Below, in pieces: positions 7,052-13,444 of a DNA stretch of 47,525 bases (position 1 is its first letter; every line of letters begins with the position of its first letter). Source of the DNA: Caulobacter sp. (GTDB lineage: Bacteria > Pseudomonadota > Alphaproteobacteria > Caulobacterales > Caulobacteraceae). The DNA lies in assembly GCA_017745235.1 (NCBI GenBank), contig JAGHZU010000029.1:1-47525 (forward strand). Reading direction: 5' to 3'. The notes beneath the pieces are model-generated. The model was not told the DNA's origin, ran no database searches, and was given only the letters and a program-made list of their open reading frames with translations. The translations under genes were made by a program, and so were the position numbers.

Positions 7052-7576
7052 ATGGCGATCATAGGACCGCGCCCCGGCGATCGGGACGACCTCGGCTGGA
7101 ATGACGGTGTGAAGATCAAATTCCGAGCGCCCCGCTACAATGGCACGCTGGTCATCGAGGCGATCGAGATGGCGTGGAGCTATCACTACCGATGTCAGGC
7201 CTGCGGCGCGGACGGTCGCTGGTGGTGCGAGGATATCGTCCGGTTGTTCGGCAAGTGGCCGGCCGCCCACCTCGACGAGCTATTCGCCCGCGCCAAGTGC
7301 CCTTGCGGCGAGGTCGGCCGGCTGCGCGTCCACGCGATGGCCGGCTACGACTTCCGTGATGAACGCGGGGACGAAATCATCCACGACACCTTCGAACTTG
7401 GCGCGCGGCGGCTGCGCCGGGTCGCGCCTGAGTACGGCTTGCCCATTGAATTGGTCGAGCTGTGGATCGCGCGCGTCCAGCGCTGGAAGGAGACCATGGA
7501 CATCAACTTGGTCCGCGCCGAGGTTTCGGCGGAGTGGAGCCGTCGGCAGGGGGCGGTGACCGATGCCGGAACCTAG
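7052..7576 (+). CDS. zinc-ribbon hypothetical protein (paralogue 1)
   Basis: A 174-residue protein. The ATG at 7052 is chosen because AGAGGAG lies just upstream. The centre holds a two-knuckle zinc ribbon: CQAC near residue 50 and CPCG near residue 85, separated by a helical insert with RLFGKWP. The layout recurs in the next two genes. The C-terminal half is helical. The function is unknown. It overlaps the next gene by 14 bp. Confidence 0.75.
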   Translation: MAIIGPRPGDRDDLGWNDGVKIKFRAPRYNGTLVIEAIEMAWSYHYRCQACGADGRWWCEDIVRLFGKWPAAHLDELFARAKCPCGEVGRLRVHAMAGYDFRDERGDEIIHDTFELGARRLRRVAPEYGLPIELVELWIARVQRWKETMDINLVRAEVSAEWSRRQGAVTDAGT

Positions 7577-7958
7577 CGACAGCGACCGCCGCAAGGCGGC
7601 GCGGCTAACCCCAGATATCGCCACCACGCTGCTGATCGACTGCGTCGAGCTGGGCTACGACATACAGCTGAAATGCCAGTACTGCGGGCACGACCGCACC
7701 TGGGGACGTCGGCAGATGCTCGGAGCCAAGCTTCGGAAGGTCCTGGCCTGGCCCCTGGATCGCGTGCAGCGCGCGCTGGTGTGCCCCATCAACGGCTGCA
7801 AAGGTCCCATGCCGATCCTCCGCCTGATGAGGGGCGGCTATCAGGATGGCTTCGACCGCGCCGATGTGCGTCGTCGCCGCGCCTGGCTGATTGAGACCCT
7901 GCTCGACGAAGGCATCATGCCCAACGACGTCGGCCTAACGTCCGATATCCTGCGATAA
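7563..7958 (+). CDS. zinc-ribbon hypothetical protein (paralogue 2)
   Basis: A 131-residue protein with CQYCGH and CPINGC knuckles flanking a helical insert (KLRKVLAWPLDRVQRALV). It has the same order as its neighbours. The start lies inside the preceding gene. It has an Arg-rich segment near the C-terminus (DVRRRRAWL). No enzyme motif is visible. Confidence 0.75.
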   Translation: MPEPSDSDRRKAARLTPDIATTLLIDCVELGYDIQLKCQYCGHDRTWGRRQMLGAKLRKVLAWPLDRVQRALVCPINGCKGPMPILRLMRGGYQDGFDRADVRRRRAWLIETLLDEGIMPNDVGLTSDILR

Positions 7959-7961
7959 GCC

Positions 7962-8168
7962 GTGGCGGACATGGACCCCCGATCCGGGCGCCTCACGTCG
8001 CTGCGGATTTGGTGCACGTGCGGCTACAGCGCCGTGTGGCCGCGCCACGTCATTCTGAAACGGATCGGGCCCTGGGTCCGCCCCGCTGAACTTCGCAGCG
8101 GTGTGAGCTGTACGGGGTGCGGCGCGAAGGGACCACCCAAGGTGCAGATCGAGGGGACCTATCGATAG
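7962..8168 (+). CDS. zinc-ribbon hypothetical protein (paralogue 3)
   Basis: A 68-residue protein with a GTG start 3 bp after the previous stop. It has knuckles CTCG and CTGCGA, with the insert HVILKRIGPWVRPAEL between them. It appears to be the minimal core of the three-gene zinc-ribbon family. Zinc ribbons of this size often bind nucleic acid or act as protein adaptors. The function is unknown here. Confidence 0.7.
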   Translation: MADMDPRSGRLTSLRIWCTCGYSAVWPRHVILKRIGPWVRPAELRSGVSCTGCGAKGPPKVQIEGTYR

Positions 8169-8239
8169 CGACGCTGACAAGGCTCAGAACTTGGACCCGG
8201 CGTAGGCCTGGGACGCGTTGCTCGCATCGTGCTACGCCG

Positions 8240-8270
8240 TTGAAATAACGACCAGCGATAGTCGTATTTA
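8240..8270 (+). promoter_or_regulatory. candidate promoter with internal dyad
   Basis: TTGAAA (8240-8245) and TATTTA (8265-8270) are spaced 19 nt apart. An inverted repeat ACGAC/GTCGT lies between them. It is about 25 bp ahead of the strong ribosome binding site of the 8296 gene. Confidence 0.35.
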
Positions 8271-8295
8271 ATGGGCACACCCTAGGAGGGACTAC

Positions 8296-8631
8296 ATGCC
8301 GGCGACTTTTTGCGGCGCGGGGGATACCGTCATCGACAGTGGGTCTATGCTTGCGTTTGGGACCCTCAACATCCAACTGCCGACTGTCCGGAGATTGGTG
8401 TTTGTCGTGTTCGACCCCGCCGCCACCGGTCCAACGGTTTCGTTTGATGATCGGAAGCAGGTCTGGGTTGTGAAAATCCCAGCCGACTTGAAAGCCGGCT
8501 GGACTGGCGACGTCATCGGTAAGGTCGCAGTAAAGGATGAATGGGATCGGCCCGTGGCGTTTTGCTTCAACGCAGGCAGCTCAAGGCCCGGATCAGCGAT
8601 CTTCACGTGGACGGCTTTCCGAGGACGCTGA
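8296..8631 (+). CDS. hypothetical protein
   Basis: A 111-residue soluble protein with a strong ribosome binding site (AGGAGGG, 6 bp before the ATG). Its predicted strand-rich sequence (RRLVFVVFDP, KQVWVVKIPADL, RPVAFCFNAG) suggests a small beta protein. It stands as a single plus-strand unit facing a convergent gene. No family recognised. Confidence 0.7.
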   Translation: MPATFCGAGDTVIDSGSMLAFGTLNIQLPTVRRLVFVVFDPAATGPTVSFDDRKQVWVVKIPADLKAGWTGDVIGKVAVKDEWDRPVAFCFNAGSSRPGSAIFTWTAFRGR

Positions 8632-8634
8632 GGC

Positions 8635-8901
8635 TCAGCTCCGCTCCGGCGGAGGCGCGAGGTCTTCGAAGGCGTCGAAGCCCAGGGCAAGCGCTTCTGC
8701 GCGCGACAGAACCTGATCTTCAAACTGGCGCGACACCTGGATGCGCACGCCTCGATAGCGAATTCCTCGCCCCACGGCGGTGCACACGGCGCCCAGGTTG
8801 AACGGCAAGGCGCACCAGGTCGTGTCCTTGAGCCTGATCAGACCCGGCCCGCCCTCGTCGGCGTACTGATCGATCATCTTGTCGAGTTCATCGGCGGTCA
8901 T
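8635..8901 (-). CDS. hypothetical protein
   Basis: An 88-residue ORF convergent with the 8296 gene, 3 bp apart. It starts MTADELDKMIDQYADEG and has an acidic C-terminal helix (EALALGFDAFEDLAPP). Composition looks protein-like. The ribosome binding site is weak. Function unknown. Confidence 0.5.
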   Translation of the reverse strand: MTADELDKMIDQYADEGGPGLIRLKDTTWCALPFNLGAVCTAVGRGIRYRGVRIQVSRQFEDQVLSRAEALALGFDAFEDLAPPPERS

Positions 8902-8957
8902 GCCCGGCCGAATAGACTGAGTCGGATCGCTCTCACCCGACGCTCCGTTGGCCAGGG

Positions 8958-9164
8958 ATGCTAACGCCTCACGGATACACCTTCAGCGTCAACGCCCGTG
9001 GTCAGAAGTGGCGGGGAACATGGGAGAAGGTCGGCGGCGACGTCTGCGTCTCCAGCGCCTTCGGCTCGGATCGCCGAAAGGTCGGCCGGCGCAAGCCGGA
9101 CCTGGTCGCGCAGGAAATTCTAACCGACTTAGTCGATACCTGGACTAGGTCCCCGCCCGCTTAA
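8958..9164 (+). CDS. hypothetical protein
   Basis: A 68-residue basic protein (KWRGTWEKVGGDVCVSSAFG, then a helix around LVAQEILTDLVDTW). It lies 9 bp before the next gene, so they are probably cotranscribed. Not recognised. Confidence 0.5.
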   Translation: MLTPHGYTFSVNARGQKWRGTWEKVGGDVCVSSAFGSDRRKVGRRKPDLVAQEILTDLVDTWTRSPPA

Positions 9165-9173
9165 TCTGATCCG

Positions 9174-9572
9174 ATGGTCAAGCATTTCGTCACTCTCGAC
9201 CCAAAGACCGGCGAGTACGTGCGCCGGTACCGCGACGGTCAGGCGTTCGTCGCGATAGGCCAGCCTCACCCGTTGGGTTTCTGGCGCATTCACCCGGCCG
9301 TCGCCACAACCGCCGACGAGGTGTTGGAAACGGGCGAGTATGAAATCGACGTCTGGCTCACCCCGGAGCCGTTGGTCTGGACGCCCCGGGTCGAACAGAA
9401 CAAGGTCGACGGGCCGCCGGACTTCACCTTCCGGGGCGGCGGGCGAATGGGGCCGGAGTTCTGGGAACGCCACCCGGCGGTACAGCACTTCGAAATTATC
9501 AACTGGGCAGGCGGGGACTCGATGGATGACGACTTTTGGAACGTGAGGGTCTGGCTGAAGGGAAGTGACTGA
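9174..9572 (+). CDS. hypothetical protein
   Basis: A 132-residue soluble protein rich in Trp and acidic residues. It contains two similar segments ending IDVWLTPE and NVRVWLKGS, each preceded by a WRIHPAV or WERHPAV stretch. This suggests an internal duplication of about 65 residues. The stop overlaps the SRAP start (TGATG), so translation is coupled. Function unknown. Confidence 0.65.
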   Translation: MVKHFVTLDPKTGEYVRRYRDGQAFVAIGQPHPLGFWRIHPAVATTADEVLETGEYEIDVWLTPEPLVWTPRVEQNKVDGPPDFTFRGGGRMGPEFWERHPAVQHFEIINWAGGDSMDDDFWNVRVWLKGSD

Positions 9573-10168
9573 TGTGCAACCTGTACAGCCTCAAGACTGG
9601 TGACCTCTTCGCGACCTGGAACAAGGTGCTGAAGCTCCCCGTCGTCTGGGAGGGCCAGGCGTCCAATTTCGAGCCGCGCCCTGAAATCAAGATGACCGAG
9701 GTCGCGCCGATCGTCCGTCACGTCGGCGACCAGGCCGTCGTTTCCATGACCCAGTGGGCCTGGAAGGCGCCCACCGGCAAGCCGGTGTTCAACTACGTCT
9801 CCGAGAAGCGCGACTTCTCCAAGAGCGACCGGGTGCTGATCCCGGCCGACGCCTTCTACGAGTTCACCGCCAAGCTGACACCCGGCCAGAAGCGGTTGAC
9901 CCGATGGAAGTTCACGATGGTGGACAACCCGCTCTTCTGGATCGCCGGCATCGTGAAGAACGGCTGCTGGACGATGCTGACGACCGAACCTGGGCCGGAC
10001 ATCAAGCCGTACCATGATCGGCAGATCGTGCTGCTGTCGGCCAAGGCAGGTCTCGACTGGCTCGACCTTACCCGCCCACAGTCCGAGATCCTGGCGCCCG
10101 CCCCCGCCGGTGCCTTGTCGGTCGTTCGTGACTTCCCCCCGCCGGAGCCGACCGACCTTTTCGCCTAG
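9572..10168 (+). CDS. SOS response-associated peptidase (SRAP, YedK/HMCES family)
   Basis: The 198-residue SRAP protein forms thiazolidine DNA-protein crosslinks at abasic sites in single-stranded DNA. All key residues are present: Cys2 immediately after the initiator Met, Asn74 in FNYVSEK, Glu97 in AFYEF and His148 in PYHDRQ. These match C2, N75, E105 and H160 of YedK in order. In the phage it may protect replicating DNA or counter uracil/abasic-site attack. A LexA box lies upstream of this gene group, though not immediately before this gene. Confidence 0.93.
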   Translation: MCNLYSLKTGDLFATWNKVLKLPVVWEGQASNFEPRPEIKMTEVAPIVRHVGDQAVVSMTQWAWKAPTGKPVFNYVSEKRDFSKSDRVLIPADAFYEFTAKLTPGQKRLTRWKFTMVDNPLFWIAGIVKNGCWTMLTTEPGPDIKPYHDRQIVLLSAKAGLDWLDLTRPQSEILAPAPAGALSVVRDFPPPEPTDLFA

Positions 10169-10183
10169 CTCACCTCAGAACGA

Positions 10184-10214
10184 CGAAAGCCCCCGACTAT
10201 GTCGAGGGCTTTCG
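10184..10214. terminator. terminator-like hairpin
   Basis: A 14-bp stem has one G-U pair and a 3-nt loop. Arms start CGAAAGCCC and end GGGCTTTCG. It lies 16 bp after the SRAP stop on the plus strand and just 3' of the tRNA-like locus on the minus strand, so it can end both transcripts. The T run is short. Confidence 0.65.
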
Positions 10215-10235
10215 GAGCACCAAACAGTGCTGAAG

Positions 10236-10320
10236 TGCAGTCCGCCGCTCTACCAACTGAGCTACATCCCCTCAGTGAAGTGGCGGGGACGGTCGGGCTC
10301 GAACCGACGACGCGCGGATT
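10236..10320 (-). tRNA. circularly permuted tRNA-like locus (3' half followed by 5' half)
   Basis: On the minus strand, 10320-10281 is a canonical tRNA 3' half: AA of the anticodon loop, stem TCCGC, 5-nt variable loop, T-stem GTCGG/CCGAC around TTCGAGC, acceptor CGTCCCC, G73, CCA. After 9 nt, 10271-10236 is a canonical 5' half: acceptor GGGGATG, TA, D-arm GCTC/GAGC around AGTTGGTA, G, stem GCGGA, loop start CTGCA. The acceptor pairs over 7 bp (one G-U) and the anticodon stem over 5 bp. Joined, the halves give exactly 76 nt. The anticodon is uncertain: reading across the ends gives GCA, but G73 is atypical for Cys. A terminator-like hairpin follows. It may be a permuted tRNA gene or a captured tandem-tRNA junction. 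Confidence 0.6.
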
Positions 10321-10374
10321 GCCGTTGGCCGTTTCCGACCTTGTGACTACCTTACCGCATTCGGGCGGAAAACG

Positions 10375-11208
10375 CTATTTCTTTGTGCCGCTTCTCCCCC
10401 CGCCAACGAAGTTGGTGATGACCAACTCGGCCGCCTTGACGGCACCGGCCGAAGGCAGGCCGTAAGTCGTTGCTTCCTCGGCGATCGTGAAGCCCGCGAA
10501 GATCTCGCGCACCTGGGGTCGATCGTTGAGTGACAGGATGAAACGACCGCGGATCTGCCGCAGCATGGCGGCCATCTCCTCAAACTCGCCCCTCGCGAAC
10601 ATGTCGGGCCCGTAGTCGCCCTCGCAGCCGTAGTACGGCGGATCCAGATAGAAGAGCGTGTCGGGTCGGTCATAGCGGCGAATGAAGTCCTGCCACCGCA
10701 GGCGCTCGATGGTCACGCCGGCCAGGCGCTCGTGCAGGTCCTCGAGCATCGCCTCGAGGCGATTGACGTTGAACCGCCCCTCCCGGCCGGGGGCAACACC
10801 GAAGTTACGCCCGGCGACCTTGCCGCCGAAGGCCACGCGCTGAAGGTAGAGGAAGCGCGCGGCCCGCTGCAAGTCTGTCAGGGTCTCTGGATCCACGGCC
10901 ATCAGGCGCTCGAACGACGACCGCGAGGTGATCTGAAACCTCAGCATCTGCAGGAAGAAGGCGTAGTGCTCCTGAAGGACCCGGTAGAAGGTCCAGACGT
11001 CACGGCTCCAGTCGTTGATCACTTCCGCCGGCGGCCGCGAGCGGCGGCGCAGGAAGATGCCGCCCATGCCGACGAACACTTCGGCATAGGTGGCGTGTGG
11101 GATTGTCTCGATCATCTTGACAAGGCGCGTCGCGAGATTGCGCTTGCCACCGATATAGGGGGCGATCGGCCGCGTCGGGGCGACCTCAACGAAACTGTTG
11201 GACTTCAC
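10375..11208 (-). CDS. DNA adenine methyltransferase (Dam-type, N6-adenine)
   Basis: The 277-residue Class-alpha-type methyltransferase has a GTG start. The N-terminal PYIGGKRNLA segment and the AdoMet motif EVFVGMGG (about residues 43-50) are followed by the catalytic DPPY motif (FYLDPPYYG). The C-terminal IRGRFILSLND is typical of phage Dam enzymes. It probably protects phage DNA from restriction, or alters host regulation in a genome otherwise methylated by a CcrM-type enzyme. It reads toward the permuted tRNA-like locus, whose 3' half starts 54 bp after the stop. Confidence 0.92.
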   Translation of the reverse strand: MKSNSFVEVAPTRPIAPYIGGKRNLATRLVKMIETIPHATYAEVFVGMGGIFLRRRSRPPAEVINDWSRDVWTFYRVLQEHYAFFLQMLRFQITSRSSFERLMAVDPETLTDLQRAARFLYLQRVAFGGKVAGRNFGVAPGREGRFNVNRLEAMLEDLHERLAGVTIERLRWQDFIRRYDRPDTLFYLDPPYYGCEGDYGPDMFARGEFEEMAAMLRQIRGRFILSLNDRPQVREIFAGFTIAEEATTYGLPSAGAVKAAELVITNFVGGGRSGTKK

Positions 11209-11395
11209 AGCAGACTCAACTTCTACGGAGCCCCGCCGGCGGCGCCGGTGGCGGGGCTGAAGGGGCGTGCACCCCCGGAAGTGCGGGTCTCCAGTACTCG
11301 CGGCTCAGGGCGTTAGCGCGCCCTGGCCCCCGTCGCTATTGCGTCGCGGACTGCTTATCGCTGCACCGATCTGACGCGCGCTAACACAGACGAGT

Positions 11396-11419
11396 GTTGT
11401 GCGGCCGACAGCATACAAC
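11396..11419. promoter_or_regulatory. late-activator (Ogr-type) dyad 1
   Basis: GTTGTG-N12-TACAAC, one base off the consensus shared by the four other sites. It lies between the divergent methyltransferase and the 11486 gene. For the plus gene it is centred about 78 bp before the ATG. Confidence 0.6.
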
Positions 11420-11485
11420 TTGGTCCAGCAGCCCGCTCGTCTGCTTTTGATGGCTCGCTGCCGGCTGCTCAGCTAGCTTGCGAAC

Positions 11486-12334
11486 ATGATCGAAAGTTCT
11501 TGGCTCGGCACTGTTATCGCGTCGCTCGTCTCGGCCGCCCTAACGTTAGTGGGGGCGCGGCATTTCTTCGCTCGCCTAGCGGAAAAGGCCGTCCAGCACG
11601 GACTCGATCGCCGCCTTGAGAGCTGGAAGGCCGAGTTACGCTCCGACGAAGAACGACTTAAGGCAGCCCTCAGATCCGCTGACGAGCAGGTCGCCGCTCT
11701 TCGGTCTGGCGCACTGTCCGGCATGGCAGGAAGACAAGCCGCCCTCATGAACCGCCAGCTGCAGGCAATTGAACGCATTTGGTCCGAAGTGATGGGACTT
11801 CAGCGGTTCAATTTAGCGGCCATGATGGCCCCCGTAATGGCGAAATTGGTCGCTGGGCGCGAGCTGACCGCTGCCGAGACGGAATCATATAAAAAATTGG
11901 CCACACAAATACTGGATAATTTGGGCGCTGAAACGGATCTTCTGAAAATCGTGCCACCAGACGGCGCACTCAATGATAGACTTTTCATAGATCCCATGTC
12001 CTGGTCGCTGTACTGCGCGTACAGACTTATGATCGTGAGCTCCGTATTTCAGCTCGTTATGATTAAATCTGGAGATGGAAACGTACTAGGCCGGCTACCT
12101 AATTTTTTTACTTCACTGAAGGAAGTCCTGCCAGAACATGCTGACGACATCGACGGCGGCAACATGTTCGCGGTGATTAGTCCTCTACAGGAAAAGCTCT
12201 TCGATCAGCTAAAGGAGACGATGATCGGGAAGCAAAATGATTCAGACGCCGTACGCCGTGCCGCCGACATCCTTGCCGACGTCAAAGCGGCCGAGGGCCG
12301 AATGGTCCCCAAAACGATGCCGGAACCGCAGTAG
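11486..12334 (+). CDS. hypothetical protein with N-terminal membrane anchor and coiled coil
   Basis: A 282-residue protein. It has an N-terminal hydrophobic helix (about 6-30, LGTVIASLVSAALTLVGARHFF), a long charged coiled coil (about 35-75, RLESWKAELRSDEERLKAAL) and a helical soluble domain. Its GC content is lower than that of the phage core, and it lies outside the P2 gene order, between a late-type dyad and gpQ. It is a typical cargo (moron) gene, possibly for exclusion or defence. Family not recognised. Confidence 0.75.
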   Translation: MIESSWLGTVIASLVSAALTLVGARHFFARLAEKAVQHGLDRRLESWKAELRSDEERLKAALRSADEQVAALRSGALSGMAGRQAALMNRQLQAIERIWSEVMGLQRFNLAAMMAPVMAKLVAGRELTAAETESYKKLATQILDNLGAETDLLKIVPPDGALNDRLFIDPMSWSLYCAYRLMIVSSVFQLVMIKSGDGNVLGRLPNFFTSLKEVLPEHADDIDGGNMFAVISPLQEKLFDQLKETMIGKQNDSDAVRRAADILADVKAAEGRMVPKTMPEPQ

Positions 12335-12417
12335 GTATATGTGCGCGCCATCTTGCCGGACACAGGGGCCGCTCATCTCGCTCAATATTTTGGATTTCAG
12401 CAGTTTGTAGCCGCCAG

Positions 12418-13443
12418 CTACGTCGCCCCCGTCCGGATGGGCTCGTACGGCCGGAACCGCACCGCCTCCTCTCCGACCTGGTCGTTGATGTCGAGCAGGA
12501 TCCGCTGCAGCGGCTCGATCTCGTGCTTGACGAACACCTCGGCCGCTTCGCTGGCCTTGCCGAAGCCGCCGGCGTTCATCGGCACCACGCCCAGCAGCTG
12601 GGGCGGCACGCGGTGCGCGGCCAGGATGTCGTCGCGGCTGATGTTCTTGATGTTCAGGAATTCGTCCTTGGCGGCGACCTCGCTGACCGGGATCAGCTGC
12701 ACGCCGTCCTTCTTTCCGTTGGGGCTGTAGAGGAAGAGGTTGCGGAAATTGCCCGGCCCCTTGCTATCCTTCAGGGCCTGGCGCAGGTCGTCGACGTCCT
12801 CCTCGTTCATGCCGGCGTCGTTCAGGTACAGGATGAACCCGGCGTGCGAGCCGTTGAGGTAGTAGCGCCGGCGAAACAGCGTGGCGCTCTCGTTGAGCAG
12901 GGCCGACTGCAGGGCGCTCAAGTACTCGGGGATCCCATAGATCTCCTGATCCAAGTCCGGCTCGTGGATATGGACGATCGAGTCGCGCTCGAACTCGTGT
13001 TCGCTGCCGCGCGGCCCGGTCGGGTCGCCCAGGAAGAAGAACCGGCCCGGCTCGACGCCCCGCCGGGTGTACTTCCCGATCGCGCGATCGAGACGCACCG
13101 GCTTCCCGGTCCAGCTCCGCTTGGTTTCCAAATACCCGTTGGCGAGCACCAGATAGTCCAGGACGACGGCGCTGAACGTCTTGCGGTTCAACAGCGAGGT
13201 CGGCTCGAACAGACTGGTCAGCAATGTCCGCTTCACGCCGATCGCGCTGGTGTGGTGGGGCGCTGCCTTGTAGGCGCGGGTCAGGCCGCTCAGGTTCACC
13301 GGCGGCTCGTACCATTTGCCGTTGCTCCAGCTGGCCACGTAGTCGAGCAGGCCACGGTTGCCCAATGCGGGCTCTGGATCCCCGAACGAAAATGCTTGGG
13401 CCCGCGCCGGCGCCTTGGCGCCCGCCGTGATCAACTCGCCCAT
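12418..13443 (-). CDS. Q: phage portal protein (P2 gpQ)
   Basis: The 341-residue PBSX/P2-type portal has the usual length. Typical segments include YVASWSNGKWYEPPVNLSG, HIHEPDLDQEIYGIPEYLSA and RVPPQLLGVVPMNAGGFG. It forms the dodecameric vertex through which terminase packs DNA. It is transcribed with P on the minus strand, with 1 bp between them, as in P2. Confidence 0.95.
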   Translation of the reverse strand: MGELITAGAKAPARAQAFSFGDPEPALGNRGLLDYVASWSNGKWYEPPVNLSGLTRAYKAAPHHTSAIGVKRTLLTSLFEPTSLLNRKTFSAVVLDYLVLANGYLETKRSWTGKPVRLDRAIGKYTRRGVEPGRFFFLGDPTGPRGSEHEFERDSIVHIHEPDLDQEIYGIPEYLSALQSALLNESATLFRRRYYLNGSHAGFILYLNDAGMNEEDVDDLRQALKDSKGPGNFRNLFLYSPNGKKDGVQLIPVSEVAAKDEFLNIKNISRDDILAAHRVPPQLLGVVPMNAGGFGKASEAAEVFVKHEIEPLQRILLDINDQVGEEAVRFRPYEPIRTGAT

Positions 13444-13444
13444 G

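Noticed and set aside
10236..10320. Permuted tmRNA (ssrA) of the alphaproteobacterial two-piece type
   Set aside because: The order of halves fits, but the 5' half has a full tRNA D-arm (GCTC/GAGC) instead of the tmRNA D-loop, and no tag-coding segment is attached.
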